64,000 nt of DNA. Source: Cacajao melanocephalus. Lineage: Eukaryota; Chordata; Mammalia; Primates; Pitheciidae. Position numbers and translations under genes: made by a program. The DNA is taken from NCBI GenBank assembly GCA_963573385.1, contig CAUYLG010075769.1, positions 16,595-80,594 of the forward strand, given 5' to 3'. Under the pieces are notes generated by a model. The model worked only from the letters and a program-made list of their open reading frames with translations, did no database searches and was not told the origin of the DNA. Of this stretch, positions 55,421 through 64,000 are shown piece after piece (within the stretch, counting starts at the first letter, position 1; each line of letters starts with the position of its first letter).

Positions 55421-55850
55421 GTTAGTTTCCTATCGAGGCTGCAACAAAAACAGCAGAAATTTACTATCTCTCTGGAGGTCAGAAGCCACCAACAGGTCCC
55501 TCTGGGCTAAATCAAGGTGCGAGCAGGGCTGCCGTCCTTAGAGGCTCCGTAGAAGACTCTGCTTCTCGCCTGCCCGGCTTCCGGAGGCTGCGGCATCCCT
55601 GACTCACGGCCCCGTCCTCCGCCGTCACAGTCGGCTGCACAGCCTCGCTTTCCTCTGACCTCAGCCTCCGCCCTCACGTCCCTCTGCTCTTTGGCTCTGA
55701 CCCTCCTGCCGTCCCTTGTGAAAATCCAGGTGCCAGGGTCCTCTCCAGCTCAAGATCTCTAATCACACCTGCAAAGCCCCTTAGCCACAGGAGAGCTTCC
55801 AGGCATTAGCCGTGGACATTCAGGGGGCCATGATGGTGCCTCCCACACCT
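55421..55850 (-). mobile_element. MLT1-like MaLR LTR
   Basis: Antisense order: TTAGTTTCCTATCGAGGCTGC, GAAATTTACTATCTCTCTGG, CCGGCTTCCGGAGGCTGC, CCTCAGCCTCCGCCCTCACG, TCTAATCACACCTGCAAAGCCC, and GGGGGCCATGATGGTGCC. GC-shifted and well diverged. Confidence 0.7.
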
Positions 55851-57505
55851 CCACACAAGCATATCGAGGCCCAGACGCATGCTCCTGCAACCTGAGGTCT
55901 GGAATGCAAAGGCCAGTGGGGCTAAATCAGCTACACTGAGCCAGCAAAGCTGCTGGGAACTGTGGAGAAGCGGAGATGTCTGTCACAGCGGCAGCAGCTG
56001 CCTGATACTCGCTATCCACACACGCTGAGCACACACGGGCTCCAAGGCTGGAGCGACAGGTGGGTTTTCTTTTCTTTGTAGAGACGGGGTCTCCCGATGT
56101 TGCCCAGGCTGGTCTCCACCTTCTGACCTCAGGCTGTCCTTCCTCGGCCTCCCAAAGTGCTGAGATTACAAGCACGAATCACCTTGCCCAGCCGTTATTT
56201 TTAAATATCTTTAAAGTGTTTTAAAATAATCCAAAAAAGCCACTTTTTTTTTCAACCTGAAACCAGAAGTATTTTTCTCAGTTCACTTCCTAGAACTTTG
56301 CACCCTGGGGTTCTCTGCTGACAGCCCAGAAGGGGCTTTTCCCTTCTACCACCAAGAACTTCCCCCGAGGCCACCCACATCTAATAATTGGGAAGATAAC
56401 ATGCTCACCCACAATCAGAGCTGCCCAGGCAGGAGCCTGCACACTCCTCAGCCCAGGAGGCCATGCAGGGGCAGCAGATGGGCTGGCCCTGACCAGGGTA
56501 ACAGCTTCCCCACTGCCCGTCGAGCCCCAGTCAAGCCCCAGGCCCACCAGGCAGTAGCGGGAGACCGCGGCCCCCTCCTCCCTGTCCCCAGGGTGCTGCG
56601 GCCACCTTCAGCATCCACACAGCCAGGCGTGTCTCCTCCAGCGCCTGTCTCAGCCAGAGCCTGAACACAGCACCACGCAGCCCCTCTGTGGATGGTCCCC
56701 CACGCCCCACACCCCACCACGGCTTCAGCCCCTGGGGACCCCCAGTGCTGCCTCAGGGGTCTCCTCCTTTCTTTCCCCTGGCTCAGGCATGGGCCTTAGA
56801 GCCAGAGCCAGCCCTGTGCTAGGTGCTGGAGAGGGCCTGGAGACCCCTGTGACAGGACCTTGATCCCCGGGGAGGGCCAGGGAGACTGAGCCAGAGCTGC
56901 CCCCTCCGGCTGGTCCCCCGCTGGCCTGTGACCCCTGGGGTCCACCCCACCCTGCCTGCCTGACACCAACGAACCAGGTCATTGTGCCCTGCAAGGCCCA
57001 CTGGGCTGGGTGCTAGGGAAGGCAGGGAGAACACAGCTCTTGTCCCCGAGGAATCCATGGCCCCCTGGGCCATTCCAGGCCACATCCCCACAGGACAGGG
57101 GTCGCTTGGCCGCGCAGTAGGAGGAGGGTGAAACGTTCAGTGGAGAGGAGAGTGTGGTGCTGCAGATTTGGAGGCAGAGCCTGGGCAGTCCAGGAGGGCT
57201 GCCTGGAGGCGGCTGCTCAGAGGTGGCTGCTCAGAGGTGGCGGCCTGGTATCCTGACCTGGGCCGCAGGGAATCCCATGGGTGGGAGGAAAGAGGGAGCT
57301 GAGGGTCCAGACGTCTGGGCAGCATCCCTGATACCCCAGAGTTTCTTCACAGGGAGAGGCTCGTTCTGCCTCCTCCCAGAGCTTGAGCCAGACCCCCAAG
57401 TCCGGCTTGAGCCCCATGGGGTTGCTGGGAGGAATGGGAAGAACCCATGCAGTGTGGAGTCCAGGGCCCAACACTGAGGAAGTGGTCAGCAAACCAACAC
57501 CATCC
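55851..57505. other. GC-rich DNA, no gene seen
   Basis: Single-copy GC-rich sequence around an Alu monomer. 56980-57075 (CTGGGCTGGGTGCTAGGGAAG) may be an old L2/MIR-type relic. No exon supported. Confidence 0.45.
56062..56193 (-). mobile_element. Alu left-monomer fragment (FLAM-like)
   Basis: About 130 bp antisense: TTTCTTTTCTTTGTAGAGACGG to CACCTTGCCCAGCC. It carries only the left arm with its own T-run (A-tail), as in a free left Alu monomer, although truncation of a full Alu is also possible. Confidence 0.75.
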
Positions 57506-58130
57506 CTGGGTCATCCCACCTGCTAGAGCCTGGCCCGTCATTCCTTCTGCTAGAGCCTGAGCCACCATCCCTCCTGCTAGAGCCTGAGCCATCACCCCGC
57601 CTGCTAGAGCCTGGACCATCATCCCACCTGCTAGAACCTGGGCCATCATCCCTCCTGCTACAGCCTGAGCCATCATCCCTCCTGCTAGAGCTTGAGCCAT
57701 CATCCTTCCTGCTAGAGCCTGGACCATCATCCCTCCTGCTACAGCCTGAGCCGCCATCCCTCCTGCTAGAGCCTGAGCCATCATCCTTCCTGCTAGAGCC
57801 TGGACCCTCATCCCTCCTGCTAGAGCCTGAGCCATCATCCTTCCTGCTAGAGCCTGGACCATCATCCCGCCTGCTAGAGCCTGGACCATCATCCCACCTG
57901 CTAGAACCTGGGCCATCATCCCTCCTGCTAGAGCCTGAGCCATCATCCTTCCTGCTAGAGCCTGGACCATCATCCCTCCTGCTAGAGCCTGAGCCATCAT
58001 CCCTCCTGCTAGAACCCGGGCCATCATCCCGCCTGCTAGAGCCTGGGCCATCATCCCTCCTGCTAGAGCCTGGACCGTCATCCCTCCTGCTAGAGCCTAA
58101 GCTATTGTCCTACCTGCAAGAGCCTGGGTC
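57506..58130. repeat. 27-bp minisatellite, about 23 units
   Basis: Unit CCATCATCCCTCCTGCTAG-AGCCTGAG, 27 bp, with variant families GAGCC/GGACC/GGGCC and TCCCTCC/TCCTTCC/TCCCGCC/TCCCACC. Because 27 is a multiple of 3 the minus strand stays open, giving a 244-codon frame (58081 to 57347) of nonapeptides of the MAQALAGGM type. No start context, splice signal or domain supports translation. The last two units (58085-58130) are diverged. Confidence 0.96.
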
Positions 58131-58472
58131 TGATTTTCGGCCAGGTCTGCCCTGCAGCTTCAGGGGAGGTTTCCAAGAATCCCATCAAGCCGAACAGAGC
58201 CCCCAGCAGTGCCCTCGTGCTTCATCAAACAGGAACCCCAAAACAGTGGTTTCTCTCAAGGCTTCTGCTGCGGAAAGCAGAAGGCAGCCCTCCCACCATC
58301 CTCATCAGCACCACCGCCCTCGCGTGGTACAATGGCCACTGTCCCCACGTGTCCCAGGTCTCACCTCCACCCTCACCGCAGCCCAGTCAGCCCAGCAAAG
58401 CCGGGACACCGTGGAGCTGCCTGTCAGCGTCCTCGCCTCCCCGACTTTTCACCAGCACCAGGGCCCGGGTGT

Positions 58473-58539
58473 GGGAGGGGCAGCCTCGTCTGACTTCATC
58501 AGCCTCACACTGGTTCATGTGTCTAAGTGCGCAGGATCT
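58473..58539 (+). repeat. 67-bp dispersed repeat, copy 1
   Basis: CTCACACTGGTTCATGTGTC and flanks match 60328-60394 at about 84% over 67 bp, same orientation, 1855 bp apart. Not a known repeat family to me. Confidence 0.88.
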
Positions 58540-59469
58540 GGTGGAGCAAGTGACCTCGCTCCAAAATCCCACCCTAAGGGGCTGCTTTCCGAGACCACCT
58601 TGATCGGGGCTCCCCGGAAAGCAAGCACAGCCTAATGAGCAGGGGGCTTGGGGCCATTATCCTAACAGGAAGAACAATCCAGGAGCAGTGTGACCGACAG
58701 AGAGAGGGAAGCCGTGGGAGGTGGCCTTGAGGAAGATGAGTCACCAGATGTACCCCACACGTGGCCCAGGGAGCCCCATGCAGCGATCTGTGCCCAGGAC
58801 CATCTTTCATGCAGCAGAAAAGGAGAGGCGCTCACACTCCCTGCTGCCCCGGGCTCCCGGGCGCTGACTGCCCTGCGGGCTCTGGGAACCACCCGGCAGC
58901 TGCGTCCTCAGGGACCGGGGCAGGAGGCAAGAGATAGCCCTACTGTGTCGGATGCTGCTGTCCGAAATCACCCGAAACCCACATCAAACCGAAAGAAGGG
59001 CAGGTGAGGCTCAGAGGGTCTAAGGTGGAGTGTGGCGGGTGTCTCAGGCGGCAGGTAGCCGGCCAGGTATCTGATTTTAGGATGCCAACGTCAGATGCCG
59101 TGGGCACAGGGCTGGCCCGGTGTCTTCAGGCTGTCCTTCCGTGGCTACTGTGGTGCTACCACAGCTGAGTGGAATGTAAACTTTTCGATCCGAGCCCTTT
59201 TCGAAAAACATCTTCAGCCCCCACTCTGGGGTGACTCACGGCCAGCCTCAACCCCAGTCCACAGTGCTGGGGAGGTGCTGCACGTCGGGCTGATCAGGGC
59301 GCTGGGGAGGGGGTGGTCAACGGGCCACATCCTGCCCCCACAGCTGGCACTTCCACGAGGGAGACACGCAGGAGAACACAGACGCCAGGAAGAGCCTGAG
59401 CAAAATTCTGTGGGAAAGGATGGGATGGAGTTGAACGGTGCAGTCAGGGTGGACGCCAGCCTGCGCAGG

Positions 59470-59600
59470 GCTCTTAGTGATGCAAAGGCCCTGGGGCAGG
59501 AACTGCCTGGCATGTCCAGGGGCAGCAGGGAGGCTGTGGAATCAGGATCCGGGGCTCCGCAGCTGCTCGGGCTGCAGGCCTGGGGTAGGTTCCCACCTCT
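59470..59600 (-). mobile_element. L2-like relic
   Basis: AGTGATGCAAAGGCCCTGGGG followed by CAGGAACTGCCTGGCATG is the antisense L2 3'-region string. A second copy of the opening words lies at 61217. Confidence 0.5.
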
Positions 59601-60327
59601 CCGTCCCTGGGCTTCCTGCTTGCTGAAATGGTGACGGTTCTCACCCCCACAGGGCTGCTCTGAAGGTGGGGGAGGGTGGGGCACATGTGTCTGGTTGGAT
59701 AAATGGCGTCTCTTCGGAGAAGCAAAGCCCCGGTTGGCCGAGAGGCTCAGGGCCCAGGAGAGGGGACAGGCACAAAAGCAGATGACCTGGGCTTTGGGAT
59801 GGGAAACTCAACGGGCTGCTGAGTGCTCTTCTGAATCAACCTCATCTGGGCCCCGCGTCAGCCTGCGGGGTCCAGCTGTCACAAGAATCCCACTAAGGCA
59901 GCTTCAAGCCAATCCCCGACCTGGATTTGGGATCACTCTGCCTTGAGCAAGAATCTGTGAAGTCGGTTCAGCAAGAATCTCCCTGCCCTGATGTCTTCCC
60001 TTTGTAATTTTCCATCCATCCACCAAGCCCTTACCCTGCTCCTGGGCTGTGAACCCCACTTGTCCTGGCATCCAGGATCGAACCATCTCTCTCCCCTGTG
60101 CAGTAGTCTTGAATAAAGTCTTCCTTGCCAAGGGTCAGAATAATTTTTCTTTACCAGGGGCCCCCTTTTCCTGGTCACACCAACCCAAGCCCTGAGGAGG
60201 AGAGGGAAGGCAGAGCCCCCACCATTCAGGGGCCAGCCTGAGGTCATCGGCCGTCACCTCCTAACAGCACCCTGCTGATGGGCATCCCAGAGACCGCCCA
60301 GGCCACTCCATCCCACCCCCACCTCGC

Positions 60328-60690
60328 GGGAGGAGCAGCCTCACCTGAATTCATTAATCTCACACTGGTTCACGTGTCAAAGTGCACGCGATCTCTTGTA
60401 AAAATGATCCGGCTGCTAATTAGGCTGTTTATAACTTGTTTCCCTGGTCGCTAATGATAATTAACATGCAAATTAGCTCAGGGAGGGGAGGCTCTGGGGC
60501 CCCCGGTTCATTACCACGTTAATTACTGTTTGCATACTTAAGTATCACAGATATAAATGGCCGCATTTAGTGTAACGGGCAAGACGATAATTATACCAAA
60601 GGCATTTTGAAAAGTCATTACACTGTGTTATTTTTCTGTGTGATTAATGATTCCGGGTTGCCTGGTTAATAAACTTCGTTAGTTCACACC
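60328..60690. promoter_or_regulatory. Best enhancer-like conserved-element candidate
   Basis: An AT-rich, non-repetitive island with at least nine TAAT/ATTA cores: TTCATTAATC, GCTAATTAGG, GCTAATGATAATTAAC, GTTAATTAC, GATAATTATACC, GTCATTACAC, GATTAATGATTCC and GGTTAATAAAC. A perfect octamer ATGCAAAT (60466-60473) overlaps AATTAG, giving a joint POU/homeodomain site. The first 67 bp are shared with 58473-58539. Flanks are GC-rich. The texture is typical of deeply conserved developmental enhancers; activity and target gene are inferred. Confidence 0.48.
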
Positions 60691-63600
60691 AGCACCGGCT
60701 GTGTACACAACCCAGCCCCCAGCTCCCGCCCCACGCTCATCAGTCTCTCCCCGAGGCCTGTTGGTTGGGAAGTTTCAGGGAAAGGCAAAGACAAAAGAGA
60801 ACGTGGAGCTTCCCGGGCTTCTTGGCGTGACGGGAGCAGAACCCTGCCCTGCCCAGTTGAGTCTGGGAGGCCTGTGACTCTCGGCCGACCTCGTCCCAGG
60901 AAAGCCAGGCTCTCCCCTGCCCAGTGTAACACAGAGGTCAGAGAAGACGCTTTCGTTCAGCCTCCCTCCCTCGTTCCTTGCTTCCCTCCTTCCCTCGCTT
61001 CTCTGCTACCTGCCAGGCACCTGCTGGGGGGCAGCACCCCTTGCCCTCCTCACCCACACGCCAAGGAGGAAACGCCACCGATGCAAACAGGAATGTGGGT
61101 GGCAGAGGGGGCGGGGCCGGGGAGCAGCAGTGGGGCTGCATGAGGTGGGGAAGTCGGCCAAGGTCTGCTGAAGGAAGAAGGACTGAGCCCAGACCTCCAG
61201 GCTGTGGGGGCAGCAGCCAGCAGTGCAAAGGCCCTGGGGCAGGAACAAGCTGTGGGGAACAGGCTGGGGTCCAGCCCAGGAAGGGGTTGGCGTGGCTGGG
61301 CTGAGTGGCCAGGCACTGGGAGATGAGGGCACAGATCCCGAGTGTGGGAGCGGACGGGACCACGGTGGGCAACCTGGAGTGGCAGCCTCGCAGGGGTGGG
61401 AGATGAGAAGCCATCATGCCCAGGGTATGCCTTGGCGGGGAAGCTGGGGGCCTGCGGATGGGCAGGGGTGGGTGCGAGGGCAGATGAGGTCTGGGAGGGG
61501 CTGTGGGGTTGTGGCCCCTTCCTTGACCTGGCCCTTCCCCTGGGGCTGCGTAGTCAGAGTCCCTGCAGGCCAGGCAGGACACTGCAGGGCTGAGTGTCCT
61601 CTGCGGCCTCAGAAACCCACCACGCCATTCGGCAAAGCTCCTCCCTACCCAGAGTGCTGGTCCCGAGAGAGCCTCCTCCTCCAGTGTCCCCCAAAGGCAC
61701 TCTGCAGTCCATGGCTGAGCCGTGGGTCCACGAGAACCCCCGAGCCTCTACGGTGCCAGGATGTGAATATGGCAAACCCACTCCTCCGTGAAACAGGCAC
61801 CTGGCCCTCGGCCTCACCCACAGCAGCCCCAGAATGCAAAGGGGCCCTCAGAAGCCACCCCTGCAGCTGAGATGGCAGCAGTGGGAGCAGCTGGCAGGTG
61901 GGGGCAGGAAGGATGGGGGCTCCTCCCTCCACTGCATTATTGATCAAGGATGGAACAGGAGCCCCAGGGAACCAGAGGAGCCGGCTCAGGGGCGGAGATG
62001 GGCCCTGCTCTGCCTGCCGGCTGCCAGGCCTGCAAGAAGCTTAGCTCGGGAGGGAGGGCGTGGAGCGGAGAGGCCTCCCCAGCCCCAGGCTCCGCCAAGG
62101 AGGGCTGTGCACTTCTCCGCCTGGCTGTCCACCTGCAGGTCCTGCCTGTGTGGCCCAGGGTCAAGAGGCGAAAATTTCATCTGGTGACGGCCATGTCCCC
62201 TGGCCCCACCCTGGTCCCCTGAAGCTGCCCAGGTCTCCTGGATGATACCCCAGGTAAACGCTGGGGCCAGAGGGGCTCCCCTGAGCTGAGGTACTCCAAG
62301 TCATGGGGGAGCGTCCTAAGCCCCGATAGCCAGGGCTCTGAGGGGCTCACACACCCTGGAAGGGCAATCTGGGGCTCGTGGGATGGAGGTGCCCCTTGGG
62401 TGGGGTGGGCACCTAGCCAGGGAAATGACCAGAGTTGCACCTGCGCCCAGGTCAGTAGAGCAGGGGAGCACCCTGAGAGAGCCGAGGGCCAGGGCCACCC
62501 TTTTGGGGGTTTGGGGTGCAGCCTTGAGCTGTTGCTAAGGCTTCCCTTCTCTAACCAGGGCTGGCTTAGCCAAATTCATCTCCTTCCCCAGGTGAGCGCC
62601 TACCGGGGAAGAGGCGCAGGTGGGTGGGGAGGCTGCAGCCCTGGGGAAGCTGCAGGGAGGCCGTGCGTCGCAGAAGGGCATGCAGGCCTGGCTGGGCCCT
62701 GCGCCTGGGCTGTGGGGACCCCCCGCTTTGTGCTGTGATGGTCAGGGGACGAGGACACGTGCCCCACCACCCAGAGGTCGCCAAGGCCCCGGATCCTTGC
62801 TCCCACACTGGCAGCCCCCAGCGGCAGGAGCGTGTGGCCCTCCTCCCAGCTGGGGAGGATCAGCCTCAGGCTGCTGGCGCTGGCGGGGTCTCCAGGGGCC
62901 TGCAGACAGGGGCTTGGCAGGCGCAGCAGCTCACGGCCGGGCCTGCCTCCCAGTTGCCGGCCTGACCTTCGAGGGCACTCGGGTGTCCGGAGGACAGGGG
63001 TTCCGCTGACTAGGGTGAATGAAGCGCACCTGTTTGCGTAAAGAGCACGTGCCCCTGGATTCCTCCTCCCCGTCCCTCTCGGGGAGCCTCTGAGGCAGCC
63101 CTGGGAAGCGTTCCTGAAGATTCCCTTGCCCGATGGGCACATCCGTGCCCGCTCTGGGGGAGCAGAAGAGGAGCTCCAGACAGGCGGGAGAGCCCAGCCC
63201 CGGGGCAGGCGCCTCCCTGCTCTGTGGCACCTGCAGAAAGGGTAGAGCGAGTGTCGCCTGCAGCCGTGTGCCAGCAGCCCACGCGCGGCCCTGTGAGCCA
63301 CAGCTATGAGGTCAGCCAGCTCCCACCACGTCAACTGCTCTCACTGCCAGCTTCTCTGCTGCTTTCCTGCTCACGCAGAACATTCTGGAGATGGCCCAGA
63401 GCTCCTCCCAGAGGGTGGCGACTTTAGCCCAGGCCTTCAGAGTGACTGGGACAGGTCCTGCCACTGGCGGGCCCTCTGGAGGGCGTCTCTGGTGGGGACC
63501 ATGTGCTCCTGCTCAGCCGGCTTGGGAACCAGGCCCTTTCATTTCTGCAAGTCTGAGTTTGGGGGATGAGGGGGGCCTTGCTAGGGGCTGACGCAGTGTC

Positions 63601-63740
63601 CTGCCCCTCCTCCCACCTAGCCAGGTCTGATCACGTACGCAGGGGCAGCCAAGCAGGCTCAGAGCAGGAGGAGCGGCCCCCAGCGTGTTGGGAGCAGCTC
63701 CTGAGTGCTTTTCAGGGGTCTGAGGACATATGGTTGTAGC
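60691..63740. other. GC-rich DNA, no gene seen
   Basis: Single-copy GC-rich sequence containing one L2-like relic, listed separately, and a short CTCCCTTCC-type pyrimidine run at 60960-61005. Overlapping frames of up to 244 codons (minus 62600-63334) have no domain. No exon supported. Confidence 0.5.
61206..61320 (-). mobile_element. L2-like relic
   Basis: GTGCAAAGGCCCTGGGGCAG then AACAAGCTGTGGGGAACAGG is the antisense L2 string also seen at 59478. Confidence 0.5.
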
Positions 63741-63900
63741 AGGTGGGGGCTCATTCCTGCGGGTGGGGGCCGATTCTTGCGGGTGGGGGCTGATTCCTGC
63801 GGGTGGGGGCCCATTCCTGCGGGTGGGGGCTGATTCCTGGGGGTGGGGGCTGATTCCTGCGGGTGGGGGCTGATTCCTGCAGGTGGCGGCTGATTCTGCT
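63741..63900. repeat. 20-bp minisatellite, eight exact units
   Basis: Eight consecutive 20-bp units of the type GGGTGGGGGCTGATTCCTGC. The first six internal units differ by one or two bases (CTGATTC/CTCATTC/CCGATTC/CCCATTC). The last unit is the most diverged. Each unit brings a GGG-T-GGGGG pair, so neighbouring units could form G-quadruplexes. Confidence 0.97.
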
Positions 63901-64000
63901 TGGAGCTGCTCAGTCCTGGCACCCAGGGTGGCAGTGCAAGCTCGTCCAGTCAGGGCCGAATGCTCCCGTCACCCTGAAACCCTGTTTCCCCTGAAGTATC
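63901..64000. other. Window end, nothing recognised
   Basis: The last 100 bp after the minisatellite are single copy with no recognised feature. Confidence 0.5.

Larger units (their letters stand above)
58131..60327. other. GC-rich DNA, no gene seen
   Basis: Single-copy sequence with one dispersed repeat copy and one L2-like relic listed separately. Ser/Pro/His-rich frames near 58.1-58.6 kb are not supported as genes. Confidence 0.45.

Noticed and set aside
57347..58081. 244-codon minus-strand frame of Ala/Gly/Met nonapeptides
   Set aside because: Explained by a 27-bp repeat unit; kept as a finding about the repeat, not as a gene.

Overview
The window reads as primate, most likely human or ape, nuclear DNA. 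Evidence: at least six Alu copies on both strands, a near full-length THE1-type solo LTR, several other MaLR (MST/MLT1) LTRs, ancient LINE-1 (L1M), L2 and MIR fragments, and no compact gene organisation. The many minisatellites, long CA tracts and high GC outside the repeats fit a subtelomeric or gene-desert/large-intron setting. The chromosome cannot be assigned from sequence alone. I could not support any protein-coding exon, tRNA, rRNA or small RNA gene. The longest open frames are GC-rich chance frames, readings of tandem repeats, or decayed transposon frames.

Layout. 1-15.8 kb is mostly single-copy GC-rich DNA with small L2/MIR relics, a 16-bp minisatellite (6.8 kb), a polypyrimidine tract (10.4 kb), a CpG-rich block (13.4-13.9 kb) and short AT-rich islands carrying homeodomain-type TAAT cores. 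15.8-31.4 kb is a dense repeat district: an L1MA/MB-like block with an MST LTR in it (18.3-20.3 kb), an L1ME-like mosaic spread over about 7.4 kb (23.4-30.8 kb) that hosts a MaLR LTR, a 745-bp CA tract, an ERV1-type LTR and three Alus, and a hAT-type DNA transposon (31.0-31.4 kb). 31.4-49.8 kb returns to GC-rich DNA with a 16/17-bp minisatellite (34.2-34.7 kb), a G-rich GC-box array (38.0-38.1 kb), two strong AT-rich islands (32.4 and 39.2-39.6 kb) and a run of MaLR LTRs (41.6-45.2 kb). 49.8-56.2 kb holds a piggyBac-like fossil, Alus, the THE1 LTR and an MLT1 LTR. 56.2-64 kb holds a 27-bp minisatellite (57.5-58.1 kb), the best enhancer-like island (60.3-60.7 kb) and a perfectly registered 20-bp minisatellite (63.7-63.9 kb).

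Functional reading. The best candidates for function are the scattered AT-rich islands with dense TAAT/ATTA cores, two of which also carry a perfect POU octamer. Their look is that of conserved non-coding developmental enhancers in a GC-rich gene desert or intron. That is inference from composition and motifs; cross-species alignment would decide it. A few CTCF-like motifs, including a convergent pair, could give the region loop structure.
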